A DNA stretch of 64,000 nucleotides from Streptomyces sp. SM11 (GCF_002910905.1 NZ_NEUE01000307.1:1-64000), one strand, 5' to 3'. Shown: positions 1 to 9,613, counted from the stretch's first letter. Made by a program: numbers and translations. Notes: generated from the letters alone by a model not told the origin.

Positions 1-154
1 TGGCCGGCGTGACGTCCTCTGTGGCGGCCACGGCTCCGCCGGGCGGGCCCGCCGGGCGGGAAGCGGCGCGGCGCCTGCGGCGCGGCGGCAGCTTGTCGCC
101 GGGGGTGTTCTCTTCGTTGTTCCCGGTCGTGCCGGGTTCGTTCGGCTGAGGCAT
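1..154 (-). CDS. rne: Ribonuclease E/G family protein, N-terminal fragment
   Basis: Only the first 51 codons lie in the window; the rest runs off the left edge. The fragment starts at an ATG, has an acidic and polar start, then a cluster of arginines (PRRRRRAASRPAGPP). Streptomycete RNase E/G proteins (RNase ES, the endonuclease for mRNA decay and rRNA processing) carry this kind of low-complexity basic and Ala/Pro-rich N-terminal region before the S1 and catalytic domains. The neighbouring TIGR03936-type gene supports the call, because the two are adjacent in streptomycetes. No catalytic residue is visible, so the call rests on the N-terminal sequence and synteny. Confidence 0.7.
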   Translation of the reverse strand, partial: MPQPNEPGTTGNNEENTPGDKLPPRRRRRAASRPAGPPGGAVAATEDVTPA

Positions 155-381
155 GCGGGCGGTTCTCCCGTCGTGTTCCCGGGCGCCGCGTCTGATTCCG
201 GTCCGGCATGGTCCGCAGTGGTGCGATACCGCCGTCCGGGGCGCGGGCGCCGCACGGGAACTGATGTCTGGCTCGCCGGTTCCGTATGCGGTGTGCGTAC
301 GGCCTGGCGAAAGTCTTGTGGTCAGTGCGCGGCCCGACCCAGGTGGCTCCCGGGTCGGAGGGCTGCGCTACAACGACCGCC

Positions 382-1245
382 TTACGCGGAACCTGCGCCT
401 TCCGGCGCCGTCGCGACGGCTGCCCCGGCGACCGCGGAATGTGCGGTCGGGGCGGCCTCGCGGTCGGGCGCGAGCGGGTCGGTCACCGTGCCGGACTCCT
501 CGTCGAAGAGCCCCTGCGCCAGCCTCGTCACCGCAGCGGGGACAGTTCCCCAAGCACTCGGCTGCGCTCGAACAGGGGATGCCCCGTCCGCCACGTCGGC
601 CACTGCTCGGAGACCGGACAGGACGTCGTCGGGTCGCACGGCAGGTGTCACGTGCCGCACAACCAGGCGCAGTATCGCACAGGGCCGCTCGCCCGGCCTA
701 TCGGCCGGGGCGTCGAGGACCCGCAGGTCGGCGACGGCTGCGCGGGCGTCGAACGTCCGGATGCCGTTCTTGGCCTTGCGCTGGACCTCCACGGTCTCGG
801 CGTCGTTGAAGGCGGCCACGGCCGCGCGGAGCTCCTCGGGGTCGACGCCGTCCAGGCGCATCTCCCAGACGGAGGCGGTGAGCCGTTCGGCGAGGCCCGA
901 GGTGCGGGCCTCCACCGCGTCGATGATGTCGAGGCCGTCCGGCAGCGAGTCGTCGAGCAGTGCGCGCAGGACGCCGGGGTCCCGGGCCTCGGTGAGGGCG
1001 ATCTCCAGGAACTCCGCCTCGCTGCCCGTGCCGGTGGGTGCGGCATTGGCGTAGGAGACCTTGGGGTGGGGGGTGAAGCCCGCCGAATACGCCATCGGCA
1101 CCTCGGAGCGGCGCAGTGCCCGCTCGAAGGCCCGCTGGAAGTCTCGGTGGCTGGTGAACCGGAGGCGGCCGCGCTTGGTGTAGCGCAGGCGGATGCGCTG
1201 CACTGCCGGTGCGGGCGGCGGGCCTTCGGGCTGTCGCTTGCCCAG
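382..1245 (-). CDS. TIGR03936 family radical SAM-associated protein (DUF2344)
   Basis: About 287 residues. The conserved domain begins with RIRLRYTKRGRLRFTSHRDF and continues through AYSAGFTPHPKVSYANAAPTG, the hallmark of the DUF2344/TIGR03936 family. That family is found fused to, or beside, TIGR03960-type radical SAM proteins; its biochemical role is unclear. The reading frame is open further upstream, but homology starts near GKRQPEGPPPAPAVQ. I chose a CTG codon at 1245 because GGAGAAG sits five bases before it. A GTG at 1203 is the alternative and has no Shine-Dalgarno. The C-terminal tail of about 60 residues is Ala/Thr/Pro-rich and probably disordered. The radical SAM partner lies two genes upstream (2565-4493). 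Confidence 0.8.
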   Translation of the reverse strand: MGKRQPEGPPPAPAVQRIRLRYTKRGRLRFTSHRDFQRAFERALRRSEVPMAYSAGFTPHPKVSYANAAPTGTGSEAEFLEIALTEARDPGVLRALLDDSLPDGLDIIDAVEARTSGLAERLTASVWEMRLDGVDPEELRAAVAAFNDAETVEVQRKAKNGIRTFDARAAVADLRVLDAPADRPGERPCAILRLVVRHVTPAVRPDDVLSGLRAVADVADGASPVRAQPSAWGTVPAAVTRLAQGLFDEESGTVTDPLAPDREAAPTAHSAVAGAAVATAPEGAGSA

Positions 1246-1327
1246 TGGTTCTTCTCCTCGGTGCGGGGCGGGCGCGGTGGCGCGCCGCCCACGAAATTCG
1301 GGTGGCCCCCGGGATGCCGCTCCGGAC

Positions 1328-2485
1328 TCACCCCCGCTCGACGATTTTCTCGCCGACCGGAGGGGTCTCGGACGCCTGCGCCGCGCTGGGGACAGTCGTT
1401 GCAGTACCCAGAGTACGCGCAGGGATCCCCAGCGGTTCCCGGGACCGTGCGCCGTCCGTGCCACCGGCCAGCGCCCGCCAGACGTCACGGCGCGCCTGAC
1501 GCACGGTTTCCCGGGCGCTCGCGAGAGCCGCGCGGGCGGCCCGGCCCGCCTCGGTGGCGGCGCGCCGGGCAGGGGCCCACACGGAGTCGCGCACGAAGTG
1601 GCCGACGGGGGTGCACACGGTGCGGTACGCCCAGGAGACGGGTGCGCCGATCAGGTGCCACGCGAGCCAGGCGACGGCCCGGCCCACGGCCCGGGAGATG
1701 TACCCGGCAATCCGCCAGGCGACCTCGAGAGCGGCGGCGATCTCGCGGCCGACGGGGGCGAGGATCCGGCGGTACGTCCAGGAGGCGGGGGCGACGAGGA
1801 GCGTCATGACGAGCCAGGCCACCGCGCCGCCCAGCCCGCGTCCGGTGGCGGCGATCACCCGCCAGGCCCGGCCAAGAACCCACGCCGTGCCCTGCCACAG
1901 CTTGCCCAGGACCCACGCCGTGCCCCGCCACAGCTTCCCCAGGACCCACGCCGCGCCGTGGCCGAGCGGAGTGAGGGCGGCTCCGTACAGCCACACCATC
2001 GGCACGACCAGGCCGTAGCGCACCACCGGGACGAGCGCGTACCGCCACAGAACCACCGCCGGCAGGACGAGCAGCATGGCGAACAGCCAGAGGAGGCCGG
2101 TTCCCAGACCGCGTGCCGCCGGGACGAGCAGGGCCGTGCAGGTCCACCGCAGGCCGTGGCCCAGCGGGGTGAGCACCGAGGTGTACAGCCACTTCAGCGG
2201 AATCAGCACCAGGACGCCGATCAGCGTCCCCAGCATCCAGCCGATGGCGCCGAACACCCATTCCAGGCTCTGCCCCAGCCCTCTGGCCATTGCGGCGAGC
2301 GCCCGTGCGGCCGGGGGCAGCACGACCCGGTCGAAGGTGTGCCAGCCGGCGGCCAGAACGTCCCAGACCATGCGGACGGGCAGGACCAGGACCAGCACCA
2401 CGATGCGCACCACGAACCTGACCAGCCTGTTCGGGGCGGTCCCGGGCGCGTACGGGTCGAGATCCTGGTGTTCTCTGTCGTCCAT
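1328..2485 (-). CDS. Repeat-containing multi-pass membrane protein, function unknown
   Basis: 385 residues, with hydrophobic segments throughout the first 300. A motif of the form W-x-Y-x3-(L/C)-(T/A)-P-(L/V)-G-(H/R) occurs four times (WLYTSVLTPLGHG, WLYGAALTPLGHG, WTYRRILAPVGRE, WAYRTVCTPVGHF), spaced irregularly, between W-rich stretches. Residues near 180-215 hold three tandem copies of a short unit (AWVLGKLW, AWVLGKLW, AWVLGRAW). The C-terminal 70 residues are basic, then low-complexity. I do not recognise a known fold. It sits between the two radical-SAM-associated genes and points the same way. It could be a structural membrane protein built by internal duplication. Confidence 0.7.
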   Translation of the reverse strand: MDDREHQDLDPYAPGTAPNRLVRFVVRIVVLVLVLPVRMVWDVLAAGWHTFDRVVLPPAARALAAMARGLGQSLEWVFGAIGWMLGTLIGVLVLIPLKWLYTSVLTPLGHGLRWTCTALLVPAARGLGTGLLWLFAMLLVLPAVVLWRYALVPVVRYGLVVPMVWLYGAALTPLGHGAAWVLGKLWRGTAWVLGKLWQGTAWVLGRAWRVIAATGRGLGGAVAWLVMTLLVAPASWTYRRILAPVGREIAAALEVAWRIAGYISRAVGRAVAWLAWHLIGAPVSWAYRTVCTPVGHFVRDSVWAPARRAATEAGRAARAALASARETVRQARRDVWRALAGGTDGARSREPLGIPARTLGTATTVPSAAQASETPPVGEKIVERG

Positions 2486-2564
2486 GCCGTGAAGGACGCG
2501 AAGACCCGGTCCGCAGTTGCCGGAACCGGGCCTTCGCTTTACCGCGCTGTCGCCGAAGGGCGGG

Positions 2565-4493
2565 CTACTTGTTCACGACGCTGAGCGGCAGGAGCTTCTT
2601 GCCGGTCGGGCCGATCTGGATGTCCAGGTCGAGCTGCGGGCAGACGCCGCAGTCGAAGCAGGGGGTCCAGCGGCAGTCCTCGACCTCGGTCTCGTCGAGC
2701 GCGTCCTGCCAGTCCTCCCAGAGCCAGTCCTTGTCCAGGCCGGAGTCGAGGTGGTCCCAGGGCAGGACCTCCTCGTAGGTGCGCTCGCGGGTGGTGTACC
2801 AGTCGACGTCGACACCGAACTCGGGCAGCGTCTTGTCGGCGCAGTTCATCCAGAGGTCGTAGCTGAAGTGCTCGCGCCAGCCGTCGAAGCGGCCGCCGGA
2901 CTCGTAGACCGCGCGGATGACGGAGCCGACGCGGCGGTCGCCGCGCGAGAGGAGGCCCTCGACGATGCCGGGCTTGCCGTCGTGGTAGCGGAAGCCGATG
3001 GAACGGCCGTACTTCTTGTCGCCGCGGATCTTGTCCCGGAGCTTCTTCAGCCGGGAGTCGGTGTCCTCGGCACTGAGCTGCGGGGCCCACTGGAAGGGAG
3101 TGTGCGGCTTGGGGACGAAGCCACCGATGGAGACGGTACAGCGGATGTCGTTCTGGCCGGAGACCTCGCGGCCCTTGGCGATGACGTTGACCGCCATGTC
3201 GCCGATCTGCAGGACGTCCTCGTCGGTCTCCGTGGGCAGGCCGCACATGAAGTACAGCTTCACCTGACGCCAGCCGTTGCCGTACGCGGTGGCGACCGTG
3301 CGGATCAGGTCCTCCTCCGAGACCATCTTGTTGATGACCTTGCGCATGCGCTCGGAGCCGCCCTCGGGGGCGAAGGTGAGACCGGAGCGGCGGCCGTTGC
3401 GGGTCAGCTCGTTGGCCAGGTCGACGTTGAACGCGTCGACGCGGGTCGAGGGCAGCGAGAGGCCGACCTTGTCGTCGGTGTAGCGGTCGGCGAGGCCCTT
3501 GGCGATGTCGCCGATCTCGCTGTGATCGGCGGAGGAGAGCGAGAGCAGGCCGACCTCCTCGAAGCCGGTCGCCTTGAGACCCTTCTCGACCATCTCGCCG
3601 ATGCCGGTGATGCTTCGCTCCCGCACGGGGCGCGTGATCATGCCGGCCTGGCAGAAACGGCAGCCGCGGGTGCAGCCGCGGAAGATCTCCACCGACATCC
3701 GCTCGTGCACGGTCTCCGCGAGCGGGACGAGGGGCTGCTTGGGGTAGGGCCACTCGTCGAGGTCCATCACCGTGTGCTTGGAGACCCGCCACGGCACGCC
3801 GGACCGGTTGGGCACGACACGGCCGATGCGGCCGTCGGGGAGGTACTCGACGTCGTAGAAGCGCGGGACGTAGACGCCGCCGGTCTTCGACAGCCGGAAG
3901 AGCACCTCGTCCCGGCCGCCGGGGCGGCCCTCGGCCTTCCAGGCGCGGATGATCTCGGTGATCTCCAGGACTGCCTGCTCGCCGTCGCCGACGACCGCGC
4001 AGTCGATGAAGTCCGCGATCGGCTCGGGGTTGAACGCGGCGTGGCCCCCCGCGAGGACGATCGGGTGGTCCACGTCACGGTCCTTGGACTCCAGCGGGAT
4101 GCCGGCGAGGTCCAGGGCGGTGAGCATGTTGGTGTAGCCGAGTTCGGTGGAGAAGCTCAGCCCGAAGACGTCGAACGCGCCGACGGGCCGGTGGCTGTCC
4201 ACGGTGAACTGCGGCACGTTGTGCTCGCGCATCAGCGCTTCGAGGTCGGGCCAGACGCTGTACGTGCGCTCGGCGAGGACGCCCTCGCGCTCGTTGAGCA
4301 CCTCGTAAAGGATCATGACGCCCTGGTTGGGGAGTCCGACCTCGTAGGCGTCGGGGTACATCAGGGTCCAGCGGACGTCGCAGCTGTCCCACTCCTTGAC
4401 GGTGGAGTTCAGCTCACCGCCGACGTACTGGATGGGCTTCTGCACATGCGGGAGCAGAGCTTCGAGCTGTGGGAAGACCGATGCGGCAGACAT
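2565..4493 (-). CDS. TIGR03960 family B12-binding-type radical SAM protein
   Basis: 642 residues. A radical SAM cluster motif (RGCTRGCRFCQAGM, CxxxCxxC) lies near residue 270, followed by the expected glycine-rich and GLPTETDEDV segments. The region before it resembles the cobalamin-binding-type N-terminal half of the family (FGLSFSTELGYTNML; LAGGHAAFNPEP). A second Cys-rich stretch near the C-terminus (CRWTPCFDCGVCPQL) could bind another cluster. The family is widespread but its substrate is not established. In other phyla this protein is often fused to the TIGR03936 domain, here encoded separately at 382-1245. An isolated minus-strand unit with the membrane-protein gene is likely. Confidence 0.85.
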   Translation of the reverse strand: MSAASVFPQLEALLPHVQKPIQYVGGELNSTVKEWDSCDVRWTLMYPDAYEVGLPNQGVMILYEVLNEREGVLAERTYSVWPDLEALMREHNVPQFTVDSHRPVGAFDVFGLSFSTELGYTNMLTALDLAGIPLESKDRDVDHPIVLAGGHAAFNPEPIADFIDCAVVGDGEQAVLEITEIIRAWKAEGRPGGRDEVLFRLSKTGGVYVPRFYDVEYLPDGRIGRVVPNRSGVPWRVSKHTVMDLDEWPYPKQPLVPLAETVHERMSVEIFRGCTRGCRFCQAGMITRPVRERSITGIGEMVEKGLKATGFEEVGLLSLSSADHSEIGDIAKGLADRYTDDKVGLSLPSTRVDAFNVDLANELTRNGRRSGLTFAPEGGSERMRKVINKMVSEEDLIRTVATAYGNGWRQVKLYFMCGLPTETDEDVLQIGDMAVNVIAKGREVSGQNDIRCTVSIGGFVPKPHTPFQWAPQLSAEDTDSRLKKLRDKIRGDKKYGRSIGFRYHDGKPGIVEGLLSRGDRRVGSVIRAVYESGGRFDGWREHFSYDLWMNCADKTLPEFGVDVDWYTTRERTYEEVLPWDHLDSGLDKDWLWEDWQDALDETEVEDCRWTPCFDCGVCPQLDLDIQIGPTGKKLLPLSVVNK

Positions 4494-4544
4494 CTCGCGA
4501 ACCTTCGTAGCCGGCAGGGGTGACCATCCAGCGTACCCCGGCGC

Positions 4545-6071
4545 TCAGTGCTTCAGATCCGCGCGCAGTCCGGGGGCGGCGGCTCGGGCCCAGACCCCGG
4601 GCAGTTCGCGCTCCCGGGCCTCGGCGGCGGCCTCTTCCCGCCCGTACAGGAGTCCCCAGGTGAACGCGGTCTCACCCGCCGCGTGCGACTGGATCGCGAG
4701 CGTGCGCAGGGCCTCACGGGCGACGACGCTGTCCTGGTGGTCGCCGAGGACGGTCTGCACGGCCTTCACGCGTTTGGTGAAGCGCTTGGCGGGCTTGCCG
4801 AGCGCGGGCCGGGCCGCCTCGCCCGCGTACCGGGCACGCTTGGCGGCCTTGCGGGCCTCGTGCAGCGCCAGGTCGCGCTCCGGTCCGGGCGGCAGTCCGA
4901 GGGCGTGGCCGACGCGGGTGGCGAGGCGGCCGTAGTCCTTGAGCACCGCCCGGGACAGGGCCTTCTCCGGTGCGCGGCCGGCGGCGGGTCGCAGGGGCGG
5001 GTCGGCGCTCAGCGCGTCGAGGGCGTCCAGGAGGTCCAGATACCGGTTCCCGTCGAGTACGTCGATGATCCTGCGGCGCGATCCGGTGCTGCGGGCGGCC
5101 GACCAGGCGCGGAGGCGGCCGCGCACCGGGCCGAGGGTCAGGGTGGCGGGCAGGGCCTCGACGCGGGTGCCGAGGCGTTCGTCCAGGACTTCCTGGTCGC
5201 GGTCGAGGCCCAGTTCGGCGGCCAGCCACTTGAGTTCCGCGCCGAGGGGGTCGGTGAGCTCGCGGTCGAGGAGCTTGCGGTGGGTCTTGAAGGTGCTGCG
5301 CAGCCGGCGGGTGGCGACGCGCATCCGGTGCACGGAGTCGGGCTGGTCACGGCGGACGGCGGGGTCGAGGTCGACGATCGTCCGGATCTGTTCGCGTACG
5401 TAGGCGAGGACGTGGTCGCCCGCGGTGTGCGGTGTGTCTTTCTCCCGTCCGCTCTCGTCGCGATTCGGTGTCGTCTCCGCCAGTGCCCTCGCGAGCTTCG
5501 ACGACGACTCCGAGGGGCGTACCCCGGCCTTGCGCAGCCGCTTCTCGACGGCGTCCAGGATCGCGGGGTCTCCGCCGTCGGCCAGCTCGACCTCGATCTC
5601 GGTCCAGTCGGCCGTGGTGCCGGCCCCTTCCCCCGCGAGCCGCTCGGCCCGCACCCGGTCGACGCTGACCTCGGCGAGGAGGGTGCCGTCGGCGGTGGTG
5701 AGGTGGTGGACGTCGCGGGCGGAGAGCAGCCGGACGGCGGGGGCGATCTCCGCGTGGCGGACCCGGGAGCGGAGGAGGGCGGCCAGGGGGCGCGGCAGGG
5801 CGTCGGCGAGGGGTTCGTGGATCTCGTCCCGGATGCCGGTGGCGACGGGGAATTTCAGGTGCCAGCCCTCGTCGGCCCCGCCGGTCCTGCGGCGCAGGGT
5901 GAGGGCGTCGGCTGCGAGGCGGAGATCGGCGGTGTCGTAGTAGACGGCGTCGAGCTCGGTCGGACCGCGGTGGACCGTCCGGTCGACCCCGGCCGCCCGG
6001 GTCAGGTCGGGCAGCCGGGTGTCGTCGGTGGCTTCGTACTTCCGCTCGATCTCGCGCTTGGTGTCCGCCAT
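4545..6071 (-). CDS. CYTH and CHAD domain-containing protein
   Basis: 508 residues. The N-terminal CYTH domain shows the defining ExExK motif (EIERKYEA, near residue 7) and the charged strands of a triphosphate tunnel (LDAVYYDT, LRRRTGG, HLKFPV). From about residue 215 a CHAD domain follows, with paired histidine- and arginine-rich helices (PDSVHRMRVATRRLRSTFKTHR; LHEARKAAKRARYAGE). CYTH domains hydrolyse or bind triphosphates and CHAD domains bind polyphosphate, so a role in polyphosphate or triphosphate metabolism is likely. The start ATG gives the usual MADTKREIERKYE opening. It sits 30 bp upstream of the rodA stop region. Confidence 0.85.
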   Translation of the reverse strand: MADTKREIERKYEATDDTRLPDLTRAAGVDRTVHRGPTELDAVYYDTADLRLAADALTLRRRTGGADEGWHLKFPVATGIRDEIHEPLADALPRPLAALLRSRVRHAEIAPAVRLLSARDVHHLTTADGTLLAEVSVDRVRAERLAGEGAGTTADWTEIEVELADGGDPAILDAVEKRLRKAGVRPSESSSKLARALAETTPNRDESGREKDTPHTAGDHVLAYVREQIRTIVDLDPAVRRDQPDSVHRMRVATRRLRSTFKTHRKLLDRELTDPLGAELKWLAAELGLDRDQEVLDERLGTRVEALPATLTLGPVRGRLRAWSAARSTGSRRRIIDVLDGNRYLDLLDALDALSADPPLRPAAGRAPEKALSRAVLKDYGRLATRVGHALGLPPGPERDLALHEARKAAKRARYAGEAARPALGKPAKRFTKRVKAVQTVLGDHQDSVVAREALRTLAIQSHAAGETAFTWGLLYGREEAAAEARERELPGVWARAAAPGLRADLKH

Positions 6072-6101
6072 GTACGGACACCTACCCGCGACCGCCCGGG
6101 T

Positions 6102-7295
6102 TCAGGCGGACATGGGCCGTTGCACCCTGATGGACTGGAGCAGTCCGATCGCCACCCAGACGGCGAACATCGAGGATCCTCCGTAGGAGACGAAGGGCAG
6201 CGGGAGCCCGGCGACCGGCATGATGCCGAGCGTCATGCCGATGTTCTCGAAGGACTGGAAGGCGAACCAGGCGATGATCCCGGCGGCGACGACCGTGCCG
6301 TACAGCTCGGTGGTCTCGCGGGCGATCCGGCAGGCGCGCCACAGGACGACGCCCAGGAGCAGGATGATCAGCCCCGCCCCGAGGAAGCCCAGCTCCTCGC
6401 CGGCGACGGTGAAGACGAAGTCGGTCTGCTGCTCGGGCACGAACTGGCCGGTGGTCTGGGTGCCTTCGAAGAGTCCGGTGCCGGTGAGTCCGCCGGAGCC
6501 GATCGCGATGCGGGCCTGGTTGGTGTTGTAGCCGACGCCCGCCGGGTCGAGCGCGGGGTTGGCGAAGGCGGCGAAGCGGGCGATCTGGTAGTCGTCGAGC
6601 AGGCCGAGCTGCCAGATGGCGACGGCTCCGCCCGCGCCCGCGCCGAGGAGGCCGAGGACCCAGCGGTTGGAGGCGCCGGAGGCCAGCAGGACGCCGAGGA
6701 CGATGACGGCCATGACCATCACCGAGCCGAGGTCCGGCATCAGCATGACGATGGCCATGGGGATGGCCGCGAGACCCAGCGCCTTCGCGACGGTGCGGTG
6801 GTCGGGGTGGGCCTGGTCGCCCGCGTCGACGCGGGCCGCCAGCAGCATCGCCATCACGAGGATGATGGTGATCTTGGTGAACTCGGAGGGCTGGATCGAG
6901 AAGCCCGCGGGGAGCTTGATCCACGCGTGGGCGCCGTTGACCGTGGTGCCGAGCGGGGTGAGGACCGCGAGGACCAGCAGCACCGAGATGCCGTAGAGCA
7001 CCGGGACGGCCCCGCGCAGGGTGCGGTGGCCGAGCCAGATCGTGCCGATCATCAGGATGAGGCCGATGCCCGTGTTGAGGGCGTGCCTCATGAGGAAGAA
7101 GTACGGGTCGCCCTGGGTGAGGTGGTCGCGGTTGCGGGTCGCGGACCACACGAGCAGCGCGCCGATGAACGAGAGCGCGAGCGCGGCCCCGAGCAGCGGC
7201 CAGTCCAGCCGCCGTACGAGGGAGTCCCGCGCGGTCAGCTTGGCCCAGGGGCCCTCGTCGGGGCCGTAGCGGGAGACGGAGAATCCACCTGCCAT
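6102..7295 (-). CDS. rodA: SEDS-family peptidoglycan polymerase RodA
   Basis: 397 residues, about ten membrane spans. SEDS signatures are visible: GAHAWIKLPAGFSIQPSEFTK in the first half and FENIGMTLGIMPVAGLPLPFVSYGGSS near the C-terminus. RodA is the glycosyltransferase of the elongation and sporulation wall machinery and works with a class B PBP. The start ATG (7295) shares one base with the stop of mrdA (TGATG), so the two are translationally coupled, which fits their physical partnership. The open frame extends far upstream inside mrdA but that part is out of frame with any homology. The streptomycete orthologue is often called sfr. Confidence 0.93.
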   Translation of the reverse strand: MAGGFSVSRYGPDEGPWAKLTARDSLVRRLDWPLLGAALALSFIGALLVWSATRNRDHLTQGDPYFFLMRHALNTGIGLILMIGTIWLGHRTLRGAVPVLYGISVLLVLAVLTPLGTTVNGAHAWIKLPAGFSIQPSEFTKITIILVMAMLLAARVDAGDQAHPDHRTVAKALGLAAIPMAIVMLMPDLGSVMVMAVIVLGVLLASGASNRWVLGLLGAGAGGAVAIWQLGLLDDYQIARFAAFANPALDPAGVGYNTNQARIAIGSGGLTGTGLFEGTQTTGQFVPEQQTDFVFTVAGEELGFLGAGLIILLLGVVLWRACRIARETTELYGTVVAAGIIAWFAFQSFENIGMTLGIMPVAGLPLPFVSYGGSSMFAVWVAIGLLQSIRVQRPMSA

Positions 7296-9514
7296 CAGGG
7301 CTGCCTCCCCGTCGCCGCCGGCGATCCGGTGAGTCCCGGCTGGCCCGCGGGCCGCACGGGCAGTTGCTCTTCCGGCTCCACCGGCTGTCCTTCCGGCTCG
7401 ATCGGGGTGGGGTCGTAGGGCTTGACCTTCGGGGCGTGGATCGAGCCGTCGGGCTGGATCTTCGGCAGCGCTTTCTGGGGCTTGGGCAGCAGGGCCCTCT
7501 TCAGGTCCTGGTTGCCTTCGGCGTCGAGGCCGTAGAGCGCGTCGTAGATCTTGCGGACGGCGGGCCCGGAGGCACCGGAGCCGGTGCCTCCCTGGGAGAT
7601 CGTCATGACGATCGTGTAGTCGTCGGTGTAGGTCGCGAACCACGAGGTGGTCTGCTTGCCGTACACCTGGGCGGTGCCGGTCTTGGCGCGCATCGGGATC
7701 TTGTCCTGCGGCCAGCCGCCGAACCGCCAGGAGGCGGTGCCGCCCTCGACCACCGAGCGCAGCCCCTTGTCGAGGTCCTTGATGGTCTGGGCGTCGACCG
7801 GCAGCTTGCCGCTGACCTTGGGCTTGATCTCCTGGACGCTCTTGCCGTCGGGGCTGATCACGGCCTTGCCTACGGTGGGCTCGTGGAGGGTGCCGCCGTT
7901 GCTGATGGCGGCGTAGGCGGTGGCCATCTGGATGGGGGTGACGAGGACGTCCCCCTGGCCGATCGCGTAGTTGATGCTGTCGTAGGCCTTGAGCTGGTTG
8001 CCTTCGAGGCAGTTCTCGTAGGCGATCTGCTGGACGTAGGTGCCGCCCTTCTTGCCCTCCTTGCACCAGGCGTCCTTGTTCGCCTCCCAGAAGTTCTGCT
8101 TCCACTCACGGTCGGGGATGCGGCCCTTGACCTCGTTGGGCAGGTCGATGCCGGTCTCGGAGCCGAGCCCGAAGTCGCGCGCGGTGCGGTAGAACCAGTC
8201 CTTGGCGTCCTTCTTCGGCTTTATGCCGCCGTCACGCACCCACTCGTCGTGGCCGAGGCGGTAGAAGACGGTGTTGCAGGAGTACTTGAGCGCGTCGCCC
8301 AGGGTGATGGGGCCATGGCCCTTGGACTCGAAGTTCGCGAAGGTCTGGTTGCCGAGACTGTAGGAGCTGCTGCACTGGTAGAGGTCGTTGAAGGCGTGAC
8401 CGGCCCGCACGGCCGCGCTCGCGGAGACCACCTTGAAGATGGAGCCGGCGGGCGCCTGGCCCTGGATGCCCCGGTTGAGCAGCGGGTAGTTGGACTTCTC
8501 GCTGGTGAGCTTGGCGTACTCCTTGCCGGAGATGCCGCCGACCCAGGCGTTGGGGTCGTAGTCGGGCTGGGAGGCCATCGACACGACCCGGCCCGTCTTC
8601 GACTCCATGACGACGACGGCGCCGGAGTCGGCCTCGTACTTCCGGCCGGTGATCTTGTCGGTCTCCTGGCGGACGGTCTTCATCGCCTGGGCGAGCTCGT
8701 ACTCGGCCACTGCCTGGACGCGGGCGTCGAGGCTGGTGACGACGCTGGAGCCGGACACCGCCGGGTCGTTCTCCGCCTCGCCCATGACGCGGCCGAGGTT
8801 GTCGACCTCGTAGCGGGTGACGCCCGCCTTGCCGCGCAGCTCCTTGTCGTACGTGCGCTCAAGTCCGGAGCGGCCGACCTGGTCGGAACGCAGGTAGGGC
8901 GACGGGCCGTCCTGCGCCTTCTGGATCTCCTCGTCGGTGACGGGCGACAGGTAGCCGAGGACCTGTGCGGTCTTCGCCTTGCCGGGTGCGGCGTAGCGGC
9001 GTACGGCGGTGGGTTCGGCGGTGATGCCGGGGAAGTCCTCGGCGCGCTCGCGGATCTGGAGGGCCTGCTGGGTGGTGGCCTCGTCGGTGACCGGGATCGG
9101 CTGGTAGGGCGAGCCGTTCCAGCAGGGCTGGGGGGTCTTGGAGTCGCAGAGGCGGACCTTGTCCCGGACGTCCTGGGCCTTCATGTCCAGGACGTCGGCG
9201 AGGCGGGTGAGGACGCCGACGCCGTCGTCCTTCATCTTCAGCAGCTCGGTGCGGCTGGCGGAGACGACGAGGCGGGTCTCGTTGTCGGCGAGCGGTACGC
9301 CGCGGGCGTCGAGGATCGAGCCGCGCACCGCGGGCTGGACGACCTGCTGCACCCCGTTGCCCGCGGCTTCGGCGGTGTACTCGTCGCCGTTGCGGATCTG
9401 GAGGTACCACAGGCGCCCGCCGAGGGTCAGCAGCAGCGAGAAGACGAGGACCTGGATGACGATGAGCCGGATCTGGACCCGCTGGGTCCGCCCCGTCTCG
9501 GGAATGTTGCTCAC
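7295..9514 (-). CDS. mrdA: Penicillin-binding protein 2 (class B transpeptidase)
   Basis: 739 residues. There is one N-terminal membrane anchor (residues 15-35), a PBP dimerisation domain, then a transpeptidase domain with all three active-site motifs: SxxK (SIFK, Ser near residue 358), SxN (SCN) and KTG (KTGTAQ). It cross-links peptidoglycan for the Mre/RodA system. The GTG start at 9514 has AGGGGG six bases upstream. The tail of about 60 residues after the domain is Pro/Glu-rich (EPEGQPVEPEEQLP). It lies 99 bp after mreD and overlaps rodA by one base, so mreC-mreD-mrdA-rodA probably form one operon. Confidence 0.95.
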   Translation of the reverse strand: MSNIPETGRTQRVQIRLIVIQVLVFSLLLTLGGRLWYLQIRNGDEYTAEAAGNGVQQVVQPAVRGSILDARGVPLADNETRLVVSASRTELLKMKDDGVGVLTRLADVLDMKAQDVRDKVRLCDSKTPQPCWNGSPYQPIPVTDEATTQQALQIRERAEDFPGITAEPTAVRRYAAPGKAKTAQVLGYLSPVTDEEIQKAQDGPSPYLRSDQVGRSGLERTYDKELRGKAGVTRYEVDNLGRVMGEAENDPAVSGSSVVTSLDARVQAVAEYELAQAMKTVRQETDKITGRKYEADSGAVVVMESKTGRVVSMASQPDYDPNAWVGGISGKEYAKLTSEKSNYPLLNRGIQGQAPAGSIFKVVSASAAVRAGHAFNDLYQCSSSYSLGNQTFANFESKGHGPITLGDALKYSCNTVFYRLGHDEWVRDGGIKPKKDAKDWFYRTARDFGLGSETGIDLPNEVKGRIPDREWKQNFWEANKDAWCKEGKKGGTYVQQIAYENCLEGNQLKAYDSINYAIGQGDVLVTPIQMATAYAAISNGGTLHEPTVGKAVISPDGKSVQEIKPKVSGKLPVDAQTIKDLDKGLRSVVEGGTASWRFGGWPQDKIPMRAKTGTAQVYGKQTTSWFATYTDDYTIVMTISQGGTGSGASGPAVRKIYDALYGLDAEGNQDLKRALLPKPQKALPKIQPDGSIHAPKVKPYDPTPIEPEGQPVEPEEQLPVRPAGQPGLTGSPAATGRQP

Positions 9515-9613
9515 GCGGTGCCCCCTGTGGTGGTCCTGCTGGGGGCACGGGGGTCGTCCCCCGGGAAGTACAGCCTCACGGAGCGCCCCCGGCCTCCTCG
9601 GTCGCGTACGGGG

